Assembly: GCA_029564115.1 (NCBI GenBank)
Contig: JAKQQP010000123.1
Location: 1-8,614 of the forward strand
Source of the DNA: Candidatus Rifleibacteriota bacterium
GTDB taxonomy: Bacteria; Riflebacteria; Ozemobacteria; Ozemobacterales; Ozemobacteraceae
DNA length: 8,614 bases
Direction of reading: 5' to 3'
Part shown: in pieces, positions 1-7,109 of the stretch
Layout: each line of letters begins with the position of its first letter
Numbering within the stretch: the stretch's first letter is position 1
Notes under the pieces: generated by a model
What the model was told of the DNA's origin: nothing
Database searches by the model: none
Seen by the model: the letters and a program-made list of their open reading frames with translations, nothing else
Made by a program: the position numbers and the translations under genes

Positions 1-1
1 A

Positions 2-1651
2 GACCCTGCCGATGAACCGACCCGGATCAAAGTGACCAACTCTGATGCGGCGACTCTGATGCGTGAGCTTGCCCGTCAGACCGGCAGATCAATCCACTTC
101 CGTGATCCGGTGCAGACAAGAATCGAGCTTGACATTGCCGCTGCAGACCCATTTGCGGCTTTAGGCCAGATTGCTGCGCGCACAGGCTATGCAGTCACAT
201 TAGAAGACGGTGACATCTGGGTTTCCCGTCTCGAAAACCCTCTGCTGAAAATATCTGAAAAAGATCAGGTTGAGGGCGCAGATCTTTCGAATCTGGCACT
301 GGGCGACGTTTTGCGGGCGCTGGGGCAGATCGCAGAAGTAAATATCGCTCTCGATAAATCGCTTGAAAGTGTTAAAGAGCGCAAGGTTAATATTTACTTT
401 CAGAAGATAAGCATTCGCAGAGCTTTTGAAACCCTGATCAAAGTGCATGATCTTTTTCTTGCTGTCGTTGACGAAAAAACGCTTCTGGTGATGACACTCG
501 AGAATTCAAGGCAGATTGAAGGAAAAGTCGTAAGGATTCTGCCTCTGCAGGTGCCTTTCGATAAGTTGAATTCGATAATTTCTCAATCCGTAAGCAGTGA
601 TGTAACCGCCAGGGTTAAAACTCAGGAAGACCTTGGAAACCTTATTCTGACTGGTGACAGAGAAGCGGTTGATATTTATGAAACAGCTGCCAGAAGTCTT
701 GAAGGCAAAATGATGACCGCCGGTGATTCTTTTTCACGCGAATATTTCAGCCCTCTGAATACCAAGCCTGAAGAGCTTATCGCTTTGATAAAAGAAAACC
801 TTGGTGAAAAAGAAGGGGTAAAAATCACCTTCGACAAGCGAACCGATATGGTCCTTGTTTCAGGGCCTTCCACTTCGGTTAATCGCGTTATCGAGATGGC
901 CAGAAGGCTCGATCTTGACCCGACCCGCCAGGCATTGATTCATATCAGGCTTATCGAAATCAAGCGTAAAGATATGGAATCGATGGGCATAAAGCTGCCA
1001 GACCAGCTGGCTCAGACTGCAGACATTGCAAATTTCAGCGCATCGAGCATTGTGATTCCTGCAAATTTTACTGCATTTCAGGATAACAATCGCATTAAAA
1101 CCCTGGCCAATCCGACTTTGAGATGCATGGACAAGGAAGAGGCCAGCATCGACATTGTTGAAAAAATTCCGATCAAAAACGCGACCACCAACTTTATCTC
1201 GGCCGGAACCTCGAGCCCATCAGTTTCTATCAGCGACAACTGGAGTGAGGCAGAAGTCGGTATCAAACTGAATGTTCAGCCATTTATTCATCAGGATAAT
1301 GAAATTACGATGAAGGTCGATATCGACCTGACCGAACTGCTCGATATTATTGAAACCAGACCCTGGACTGCCCAGAGAAAGATCAAAACCATGGTCAGAG
1401 TAAAAGATAAGGAAACAGTTGTTATCGGTGGTTTGATTCGCAATAAAAAAACCACGACCAAACGACCTCTGCCATTTATCAGCAGGATACCGATTCTGCG
1501 CAAGTTGGCCAGAAGGATCGAGCATAACTCTGACACAGAAGAAAAGAGCGAAATGGTAATTCTTATCACTCCTAATGTTGTCGATTCTGCCGGTAAAAAC
1601 GTTACATTATCCCAATCAGAGAAAGAAATTAAAAAGGCTGGTTTAAGGTAG
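2..1651 (+). CDS. Secretin (PilQ/GspD family outer-membrane channel), 5' end outside window
   Basis: Secretins form the multimeric outer-membrane channel of type IV pili and type II/III secretion systems. The frame is open from base 2, and the residues before GTG 32 fit the same N-terminal fold, so the gene is cut by the window edge. Counting from GTG 32, residues 1-65 and about 85-153 are two STN/secretin-N-like modules (LRALGQIAEVNIALDKS in the second). Residues about 165-225 and 235-300 are further ring-forming N domains. The secretin core follows: RIKTLANPTL at 354-363, VVIGGLI at 463-469, then the P-I-S-R-I-P-I-L segment and EMVILITP at 507-514, all in the family's usual order. It is the first gene of a plus-strand pair, 86 nt before the SLH/beta-domain gene. 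A PilQ role is favoured over GspD but not provable here, because neighbours such as pilMNOP would lie upstream. It is the only gene in the window ending in TAG. Confidence 0.93.
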   Translation, partial: DPADEPTRIKVTNSDAATLMRELARQTGRSIHFRDPVQTRIELDIAAADPFAALGQIAARTGYAVTLEDGDIWVSRLENPLLKISEKDQVEGADLSNLALGDVLRALGQIAEVNIALDKSLESVKERKVNIYFQKISIRRAFETLIKVHDLFLAVVDEKTLLVMTLENSRQIEGKVVRILPLQVPFDKLNSIISQSVSSDVTARVKTQEDLGNLILTGDREAVDIYETAARSLEGKMMTAGDSFSREYFSPLNTKPEELIALIKENLGEKEGVKITFDKRTDMVLVSGPSTSVNRVIEMARRLDLDPTRQALIHIRLIEIKRKDMESMGIKLPDQLAQTADIANFSASSIVIPANFTAFQDNNRIKTLANPTLRCMDKEEASIDIVEKIPIKNATTNFISAGTSSPSVSISDNWSEAEVGIKLNVQPFIHQDNEITMKVDIDLTELLDIIETRPWTAQRKIKTMVRVKDKETVVIGGLIRNKKTTTKRPLPFISRIPILRKLARRIEHNSDTEEKSEMVILITPNVVDSAGKNVTLSQSEKEIKKAGLR

Positions 1652-1737
1652 CGGATGGCAATTCCCGGTGGCAAAAACTCAGGAATGACAGATAAATCAG
1701 TAATTCAGATGTAACAAAGGACCAGACAAGAAATTAT
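1652..1737 (+). other. Spacer with in-frame extension after the secretin amber stop
   Basis: After the secretin TAG (1649-1651) the same frame stays open for 20 codons to a TAA at 1712-1714. It includes ATG 1655, which would give a 19-residue peptide preceded by AAGG at 1645-1648. This could be a C-terminal tail reached by readthrough or lost by a recent nonsense mutation, a micro-ORF, or chance. The only ribosome-site candidate for the next gene, AAAGGA at 1716-1721, is 16 nt from ATG 1738, which is long. No promoter or terminator was recognised, in keeping with co-transcription. Confidence 0.3.
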
Positions 1738-3393
1738 ATGTTAAAGGCCAGGCGAAATCTGATTTTTATTGCAGTATTTGCCGTTGCCGTTATCTGGGGT
1801 TTTATCGGCGAATCATCTGCGCTGGAGTCATCTGATCAGGCAACAAATGAATTTCTTGTCAGAGAAATGGCAAGGGTCATTAAAGTTCTCGAACCGGTCA
1901 GAAAACCGGATTCAAACAAGCCGGCATCTGAGAATACTGGAATTCCTGAATTCGCAAAACCGGTTGTTGACCGTGGTCTGATGAGCGGTCTTCCGGATGG
2001 TCAGTGGCTATGGAAAAAGCAGATAACAAGAGGCGAGGGATTGTTTTATTTTGCCAGGCTGCTCGAAAAACTCAGTGATGAGCTGATCCTTTACCCGGTT
2101 CTGATAAGCATAGAGCCTGATTTTAATGATATCCCCGCTTCTCACTGGCTCTTCAATTCACTCAAATATCTTGCTGGTACAGGTTCGCTCAACGGCTTTG
2201 GTGCAAAACGGCTTGATCCTGACAAACCCATGAGTTTCAGTGAAGTTAAAAAGATTGGTGGATCAATAATTGAATACCTTGGTTCAAATTGCCTTCTCGT
2301 GGTTTTTGACGGCAAGTCAGGCAGAATAAAAACAAAGGGAACCCTGAAGCCGTTAAGCGTAAATGGCTGGCAATATTCATTCAACCGGAAAAACTGGTAT
2401 GCTGTGAGCCCGGAAGGTAATTTCATTCCCGATTTCCGATCTGGAAGTGTTCAAAATATCTATTTTATGAACGAGAATTATGTTCAGACTGGCTCTTATG
2501 AGCTCAGAGACGGTCTTGCATCGGCAGGAATGATAAAAATTCAGAAAAAATACCGGTCCAGAGAAACCTTACCGCAGGCGCGAACTGCAGCATTGATTGC
2601 CTCGAAAGAAAATCTTGAAAATGGCCGAGAGGCACTGCGCAGTCGTTTGAAAGAGCTCGGAATGCCAGAACAAAAGGTAGAGTCCGGCCTGCTTAACAGC
2701 AAAAATGCCTCTGATAAATTGCCTGAGACGACTTTGCCGGACGCTGCGAATCGGTCCGACGGAACAATTGTGAAAACCTCTTTTCCCGAAAAGTTTGTTA
2801 GAGCGGATGAATGCGTAGCAGCCTCTGAAAATACTTCAGAAATTTGTGAAGAACCATCTGTTGCTGCTGCACAACAAAAAACCAGCTCGAATGAGACTTA
2901 TGAAGGTGCGGTTTACGATGCGGTAACTGGAACCCCGGTCAAAGGGGCTTCTGTTTTGATTGCTACACGGCAGCTGACAACTGATGAGAACGGAAAGTTT
3001 TACTTCTCTTCGGGCTCCGACGAAGTCCTTGATGTTACCGTATATTCAGAGGGCTATGACGCTCTGTCGCTGAGACATCGCACCGGTTACCGGAGCGGCC
3101 CTTTAAAATTGAGCCTTAATCCGGTTTTAACAAGTGTTTCGGGTAAAATACTGCATTCAGAATCCGCGAATCCGCTGGGAAAGGTTCTGGTTAAGATCGG
3201 CGCCAGGGCCACTAGAACCGATTCTGATGGAAATTTTGCCTTCAAGGGAATAAAGCCGGGTTATCATCAACTCTCATGCTTTGCCAGAGGCTTTATGGAA
3301 GCTCACGAGATAATTCATGTCGGGAACGAACCTCTGAGTGATCTGGCAGTTAAGCTGCGCCCGGTATTTGAAGAATACGCTTCGGGCATGTAA
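1738..3393 (+). CDS. Exported protein with SLH-like repeats and two carboxypeptidase-regulatory-like domains
   Basis: The exact function is unknown; it is probably an envelope protein that binds wall or surface polymer. Residues 1-28 form a signal peptide (R5 R6, then a hydrophobic stretch, cleavage probably after SSA at 26-28). Residues about 69-112 are a degenerate SLH-like repeat. Residues 129-181 are a clearer one: F-N-D-I-P-x-S-H-W, then a helix, then L-D-P-D-K-P and a second helix. Residues 183-260 are a predicted beta-rich segment without a recognised family. Residues about 270-385 are charged and of low complexity, probably a linker. Residues 387-465 and about 467-542 are two tandem beta-sandwich domains of the carboxypeptidase-regulatory/CNA-B type, with T-P-V-K-G-A-S-V and T-D-E-N-G-K-F in the first and T-D-S-D-G-N-F in the second. 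Its position directly after the secretin suggests a secretin- or pilus-associated periplasmic or surface protein. ATG 1738 is chosen because the signal peptide starts there. Domain calls are by eye. Confidence 0.82.
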   Translation: MLKARRNLIFIAVFAVAVIWGFIGESSALESSDQATNEFLVREMARVIKVLEPVRKPDSNKPASENTGIPEFAKPVVDRGLMSGLPDGQWLWKKQITRGEGLFYFARLLEKLSDELILYPVLISIEPDFNDIPASHWLFNSLKYLAGTGSLNGFGAKRLDPDKPMSFSEVKKIGGSIIEYLGSNCLLVVFDGKSGRIKTKGTLKPLSVNGWQYSFNRKNWYAVSPEGNFIPDFRSGSVQNIYFMNENYVQTGSYELRDGLASAGMIKIQKKYRSRETLPQARTAALIASKENLENGREALRSRLKELGMPEQKVESGLLNSKNASDKLPETTLPDAANRSDGTIVKTSFPEKFVRADECVAASENTSEICEEPSVAAAQQKTSSNETYEGAVYDAVTGTPVKGASVLIATRQLTTDENGKFYFSSGSDEVLDVTVYSEGYDALSLRHRTGYRSGPLKLSLNPVLTSVSGKILHSESANPLGKVLVKIGARATRTDSDGNFAFKGIKPGYHQLSCFARGFMEAHEIIHVGNEPLSDLAVKLRPVFEEYASGM

Positions 3394-3416
3394 GCCTTCA
3401 ATCCTCTGTGTATAAC

Positions 3417-3430
3417 GACAATTGATTGTC
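3417..3430. repeat. Short perfect inverted repeat, 6-bp arms
   Basis: GACAAT, a 2-nt spacer, then ATTGTC. It lies 24 nt after the stop of the plus-strand SLH gene, between converging genes. The arms are short and no T-tract follows, so it is at best a weak stem-loop in the 3' untranslated region; chance is possible. Confidence 0.3.
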
Positions 3431-3474
3431 AACACCACCCGCGGTTTAGCAGGGCAATCGCATTAAACTCCTGG

Positions 3475-3496
3475 ATTCCGGGTCTAAGCCCGGAAT
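3475..3496. repeat. Perfect 8-bp palindromic stem-loop, REP-like
   Basis: ATTCCGGG (3475-3482) and CCCGGAAT (3489-3496) flank the 6-nt loop TCTAAG. The stem is GC-rich and sits in the convergent intergenic region. No T-run follows on either strand, so it is not a canonical intrinsic terminator. The wording TGGATTCCGGG...CCCGGAAT resembles short palindromic elements scattered between genes of many bacteria, so it may be one copy of a dispersed repeat. A role in protecting 3' ends of transcripts is inferred only. Confidence 0.5.
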
Positions 3497-3519
3497 GTTA
3501 CCTCCCCCTGATTCCTGTC

Positions 3520-3547
3520 GGCAGGCATTTATTATTACATGCCTGCC
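3520..3547. terminator. Possible bidirectional stem-loop over the stop codons of the minus-strand SLH-like gene
   Basis: GGCAGGCAT (3520-3528) and ATGCCTGCC (3539-3547) form a perfect 9-bp stem with a 10-nt loop. On the minus strand the stem takes in the last codons of the zinc-ribbon/SLH gene, and the loop holds three consecutive in-frame TAA codons (3529-3537). Its place between convergent genes suits transcription termination or 3'-end stabilisation. There is no U-tract on either side, so the terminator label is tentative. Confidence 0.4.
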
Positions 3548-4503
3548 TGGAGTTCTTTCAGCAGAGAACTCAAAACTCCGAAGGCTTCGAGGCGGCTCGG
3601 AAAAAATGTTTCACGGGCGTAGATAAGTGGTTCGGTATTTTTTATGAACATTTTTTCACGCATATGCTCTGCAAAATTGCGTATGTCGAGATTTGTCATC
3701 GCACCGCTGCGGCCGGCGCAAAGACGTTCAATGTAAGATGTCTCGAGGGAAAGGGTCTGCATCAGATCGCTGGTGATACGTTTCCATTCGTTCCATGTAA
3801 TTTTTTCTTCAGGTCTGATTTTGTTACTGGTGTCGGCACATCTCACGCCAAGGGATTTAAGGGGGGCGATTGCCGTGTAGACAGGGTGACTTGTCGGAAC
3901 GTCAGAGAAGAACTCAGAAGCAGGGGTATTTAAGGTTCCGGACAAAGGTTTTTCAAAAAAAGGATTCGGAAAAATCGACAGGCCGGGCTGACTGAAAGAT
4001 TCCTGAAAGAATGTTTCAAGTCTGGTTGCCTGCCCGCATGTGATGATTGCTTTGTCATCCGATGTCTGTGCAAAGAGTTGAAAAAATACACTGTCCAGTT
4101 CATAGTGCGGAACTTCAAGTTTTCTGGCCAGAAAAGCTCTGAAGTCAGACCATCTGGCGGTGTTTTCATCTGCCGGCAGAGGGTTTGAAATGTAAAGCGC
4201 TCCGGAAAGGCCTAACAGTAAAACCAGCAGAAAGAACACCGTAAGTTTACGGTAAGCACAGAGAAACTTTCGCAGGGTTATTTTTTTGCGGCTGACTGAT
4301 GGTTTGACAGATCGGTGGTCCGCATTGGAAAAATCTGCAGTGGCAACGGTTTCAGTTTCCAGATGAGAAAAACGCGTAGAACGGCCACAGCCTCCGCAGA
4401 ATTTGGCAACAACAGGGTTGCTGCGTTTGCAGAAGCTGCACTTTTTTACCTGTTTAACGGTGTTGATCAGAGTCTGACCTTTATGCAACAGATTGCTTTG
4501 CAT
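3535..4503 (-). CDS. Zinc-ribbon, single-pass membrane protein with SLH-like extracytoplasmic domain
   Basis: I recognise the parts but not a named family. Residues 22-39 are a zinc ribbon of the form C-x2-C-x10-C-x2-C (C22, C25, C36, C39). Residues 40-85 are a polar, basic linker. Residues 87-106 are a transmembrane helix, with basic residues before it (R72 K73 K74, R78 K79, R85 K86) predicting a cytoplasmic N-terminus. Residues 107-322 would be outside the cytoplasm. Within them 199-251 is SLH-like (F-S-D-V-P-T-S-H, later I-R-P-E-E-K-I), and the C-terminal F-F-P-S-R-L-E-A-F segment resembles the end of another SLH repeat. It is the last gene of the minus-strand cluster, 39 nt after rlmE. 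No good ribosome site precedes ATG 4503, so the start is less certain, but the zinc ribbon begins soon after it. The gene ends in three tandem TAA codons. A role linking cytoplasm and cell wall is inferred. Confidence 0.75.
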   Translation of the reverse strand: MQSNLLHKGQTLINTVKQVKKCSFCKRSNPVVAKFCGGCGRSTRFSHLETETVATADFSNADHRSVKPSVSRKKITLRKFLCAYRKLTVFFLLVLLLGLSGALYISNPLPADENTARWSDFRAFLARKLEVPHYELDSVFFQLFAQTSDDKAIITCGQATRLETFFQESFSQPGLSIFPNPFFEKPLSGTLNTPASEFFSDVPTSHPVYTAIAPLKSLGVRCADTSNKIRPEEKITWNEWKRITSDLMQTLSLETSYIERLCAGRSGAMTNLDIRNFAEHMREKMFIKNTEPLIYARETFFPSRLEAFGVLSSLLKELQAGM

Positions 4504-4542
4504 ATAAGATCTATCGGCAGGTTGTCATTTTCATGCCAGAGT

Positions 4543-5157
4543 TTACTTCGCTGGCTGCGGTTTAAAATCCTGAGCGACCATAAAGATTTCGCGGCTGCGC
4601 GCTAGTGAGGCTTTGGGGTTATACGACTTGGCGAAACCAAAGAGTTTGCGTGTTCTCTGGAGAAGCTGCTGATATTCGACCCCTTCAAAAACCTTGGCGA
4701 CAAAATTTCCACCAGGTCTCAGAAGCTTCTCGGCTATATCCAGAGCCAGATGAACAAGAAGCGCTGAATTTTCAGTGTCGGCATAGTGAACGCCCGTGGT
4801 ATCAGGGGCCATATCGCTTAAAATCAGGTCAAGACCGTTAGGCGCCAGCTCAATTATCTTCGCCTGGTTTTCGGGGGCACGTATGTCGCCCTGAATAATG
4901 GTCACCCCTTCAATCGGGGCAATTTCAAGAAGGTCGATGGCGATAATTCTAGCTTTACCATTGACTTTTCGCAGGGCATACTGGCTCCAGCTGCCGGGGG
5001 CGGCGCCAAGATCAAGAATCTTCATACCCGGCTTTATCAGCCGGTATTTCTGGTCAATTTCTTCAAGCTTGTAAGCAGCACGCGAGCGGTAGTCGTCGAC
5101 CCGTGATTTCTGCAGATAGTGATCGTTAAGACGGTTTTTGAACCAGGCTTTGGTCAT
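4543..5157 (-). CDS. rlmE: 23S rRNA (uridine-2'-O)-methyltransferase RlmE (FtsJ/RrmJ)
   Basis: RlmE uses S-adenosylmethionine to 2'-O-methylate a uridine in the A-loop of 23S rRNA (U2552 in E. coli), late in 50S subunit assembly in the cytoplasm. At 204 residues it matches the usual length of about 205. The SAM-binding motif DLGAAPGSWSQ is at 49-59. The catalytic K-D-K-E tetrad is intact: K30 (in SRAAYK), D115 (SDMAP), K155 (AKVFEG) and E190 (RSREIF). D75 and D91 fit the acidic cofactor-contact positions. Its ATG shares one base with the stop of the upstream nucleotidase gene (TGATG). No strong ribosome site is seen, so translation is probably coupled. Nothing is missing or unusual in the protein; the odd part is the company it keeps. 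Confidence 0.96.
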   Translation of the reverse strand: MTKAWFKNRLNDHYLQKSRVDDYRSRAAYKLEEIDQKYRLIKPGMKILDLGAAPGSWSQYALRKVNGKARIIAIDLLEIAPIEGVTIIQGDIRAPENQAKIIELAPNGLDLILSDMAPDTTGVHYADTENSALLVHLALDIAEKLLRPGGNFVAKVFEGVEYQQLLQRTRKLFGFAKSYNPKASLARSREIFMVAQDFKPQPAK

Positions 5158-6809
5158 CAGTTAAGATATTCTTCTGTCAATTTTATATTGTTGATTCTCT
5201 TCTCCGGCCGTTCGTTGATGGTTTTGAGTTCTTCAATGTGGCGGATAAGAGCATCGCGGACCAGCAGTTCCATTTTATTGCGGTTTTTGAATTCGCGCAG
5301 AAGCGTATAGCCATCGCCGCCCGAGGCAATGAAATCGTTCAGGGCAACTTTATATATCTTTTCGGCCTGCAGATCTTCGCCACTGTCGGTTTCAATTTTA
5401 ACAATGCGCTTCATTGGAACCTGAGAGGGATCATAGGTAATTTTCATGCCCGACGGCAGAAGAAAGCCGTAGTCTGCACCAACAACAAGTTTGAGCCCAT
5501 CGGTTTTCATGTTGTAATTGTCCATTGCAAAGGCTTTGTCTTCGGCATCGATGACTTTGGATTCATTTGAAAGCGACCTTTCGATAAGATCACGAAGCTG
5601 AAAACCATTCATTTCAACCACTTCAATAAAGTTGTCGAAGGGTTGAACCATGAATACGTCCTCGATAGTTATTTTGCCCTTCTGAAATGGTTGTCTGACG
5701 CCACCAAAGTTAATGAAAGCAAAGTCGGCGCCGGAATATTTACGCATGGCGTCTGCTATTAGCGAGCCTTCTGGCGAGTCGCCACCGCTGACACCGCGAT
5801 AAAGCCCGACATTAGTTTCTCCGATAACTTTCTGCATCTCAATTTTAAGATCTTTGAGATAACTGTCTTCAATTTCTTTTATCTTTGCATTTTCTCCGAT
5901 TTTATCGAGATAGAGGGGTGTGGAAGTTAAATGAATCGTAGGCCTGGCCGGATCTTCAATGTTGATTCTGACAACCGAGGCATGTTCGCATGAGCTGCCG
6001 CTGTGAATGATGGCGGTGTTGAACGGTTCTGCCCACACAATCTCTTTTTTGAGAGCATGTGTGTGGCCGCCGAGAATCAGATCGATGCCTTCGACCTGTG
6101 CCGCAAGTTTCACATCTGAGTCAAACCCGAGGTGTGAGAGCAGTATGATAAAATCAGCTCCACCCTTGCGCAGCTTTTTGATAATTGGCGGCAGAATCGG
6201 GGTCGGATCGGCAAAAACAACGTCTTTAACATTCTTTTCAAACGAAATCGTTGCAGTTTCGGGCGTGTCAACGCCAATAACTCCGATTTTTCTGTTTTTA
6301 TGGCTGAAGATTGTATAGGGCTGGGCAAAACGCATTAATCTGCCGTTGGCTCTTTCAAAAACGTTGCAGCAGACAACCGGAAAATCGCGTTTTTCCATCT
6401 GCTCAACAAGATTTGGGTATGAATAATCAAATTCATGATTGCCGATGGTAACAGCTGCAACCCGCATGCGATTCAGCATGTCGATCATTACCGCGCCTTT
6501 GGTTCTGTCGACAATGGGAGTACCCTGAAAAAAGTCGCCAGAGTCAATGTACATTATTCTGGCATCAGCGTTTTCCGGGTCAGATTTGTAACTGTCGATC
6601 AGGTTCTGTAGAACCGCATAACCGCCCATAAGTGGGCGCGGGTCGGTTTTGGCAATCGGGTCAGGGTGCGCATTTATCGCTCCGTGAACATCGCTGGTAT
6701 GAAAAAGAATAAATTCGGCTGCTGAAGCCGAAAACACCAGAGAAAAAAAGAAAAATACCAGCAGGCAGTAGAATTGAACTCCTCTGGCATTCAGATGCTG
6801 TCTAACCAT
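5157..6809 (-). CDS. Exported UshA-type 5'-nucleotidase / metallophosphatase
   Basis: This family hydrolyses nucleoside phosphates or related phosphoesters outside the cytoplasm, typically for nucleotide salvage. Residues 1-31 are a signal peptide (R3, R9, a Phe-rich core, SASAA before E32). The N-terminal calcineurin-like domain carries the dimetal ligands: D40 and H42 (SDVHG), D92 (SGDFFQG), N124 (GNHEFD, with the catalytic-type H125 and D128), H226 (LSHLG), and H249 and H251 (GGHTHA). The C-terminal 5'-nucleotidase domain runs from about 328 to 530, with PEGSLIADAMR at 346-356, the substrate-binding-type GGVR at 369-372, QPFDNF at 389-394 and FIASGGDGY at 493-501. The length of 550 is normal for UshA/YfkN-like single-unit enzymes. 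AAGGAG 7 nt upstream supports ATG 6809. Substrate (nucleotide, UDP-sugar or other phosphoester) cannot be told from sequence. It is the third gene of the cluster. Confidence 0.93.
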   Translation of the reverse strand: MVRQHLNARGVQFYCLLVFFFFSLVFSASAAEFILFHTSDVHGAINAHPDPIAKTDPRPLMGGYAVLQNLIDSYKSDPENADARIMYIDSGDFFQGTPIVDRTKGAVMIDMLNRMRVAAVTIGNHEFDYSYPNLVEQMEKRDFPVVCCNVFERANGRLMRFAQPYTIFSHKNRKIGVIGVDTPETATISFEKNVKDVVFADPTPILPPIIKKLRKGGADFIILLSHLGFDSDVKLAAQVEGIDLILGGHTHALKKEIVWAEPFNTAIIHSGSSCEHASVVRINIEDPARPTIHLTSTPLYLDKIGENAKIKEIEDSYLKDLKIEMQKVIGETNVGLYRGVSGGDSPEGSLIADAMRKYSGADFAFINFGGVRQPFQKGKITIEDVFMVQPFDNFIEVVEMNGFQLRDLIERSLSNESKVIDAEDKAFAMDNYNMKTDGLKLVVGADYGFLLPSGMKITYDPSQVPMKRIVKIETDSGEDLQAEKIYKVALNDFIASGGDGYTLLREFKNRNKMELLVRDALIRHIEELKTINERPEKRINNIKLTEEYLN

Positions 6810-6816
6810 TCCAGGG

Positions 6817-6822
6817 CTCCTT
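6817..6822 (-). promoter_or_regulatory. Ribosome binding site of the 5'-nucleotidase gene
   Basis: On the minus strand AAGGAG lies 7 nt before ATG 6809. It fixes the start and sits in the 39-nt gap after the 86-residue gene. No promoter-like hexamers were seen in that gap, so transcription probably reads through from upstream. Confidence 0.75.
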
Positions 6823-6848
6823 GTGTAAGAAAACGCCGTTTCCTTATT

Positions 6849-7109
6849 TTATTTGGCTGTTTTAATTTCGTGTTCTTCGATGACCAGTTCAATCTGCCTC
6901 TTGTTGAGCGAAATAAAACCGGCATGAATAATATGACTGGTGCGCAGGTCAGTGATAATGGCATCTGTGATCGGCAGAAAATCGCGCGACTGACTCTCAG
7001 TGTTAAGAATATCAGAAAGTCTGCTGTTTTCTATAAGATGCAGGTTACCCTGAATTTTGTGCTGAGAAGTGAAAATTACCACCTTCAACTGATCTTTTCG
7101 TGCTTTCAT
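6849..7109 (-). CDS. Small uncharacterised protein, DUF6812-like
   Basis: 86 residues, no signal peptide, no membrane helix and no cysteines. The sequence suggests a compact beta-rich domain: strands around residues 8-13 and 18-26, a helix-like R-L-S-D-I-L-N at 30-36, F-L-P-I-T-D-A at 44-50, and a final strand before the charged tail. The pattern of T-x-x-H-x-I-x-G, then R-L-S-D-x-L-N, then F-L-x-x-T-D-A matches, from memory, small proteins filed under DUF6812; this was not verified by search. It overlaps the end of the radical SAM-hotdog gene by 4 nt (ATGA) and has a strong ribosome site inside that gene's last codons, so the two are probably made together. It may be a partner or regulatory subunit of the fusion enzyme, but this rests only on context. 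Confidence 0.8.
   Translation of the reverse strand: MKARKDQLKVVIFTSQHKIQGNLHLIENSRLSDILNTESQSRDFLPITDAIITDLRTSHIIHAGFISLNKRQIELVIEEHEIKTAK

Noticed and set aside
1291..1674. Minus-strand open frame of 127 codons opposite the secretin
   Set aside because: It lies antisense to the most conserved part of the secretin core, and its hydrophobic translation is what such antisense frames usually give.
3406..3433. Minus-strand TTGACA (3427-3432), a perfect -35 hexamer
   Set aside because: No -10 hexamer lies at 16-18 nt; it points into the end of the plus-strand gene with no minus-strand gene there, and the hexamer is part of the short inverted repeat.
4504..4542. Hairpin between rlmE and the zinc-ribbon gene (GGCA 4516-4519 with TGCC 4534-4537)
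   Set aside because: Only 4 bp with a long loop and no T-tract; not enough for a terminator or regulatory structure.
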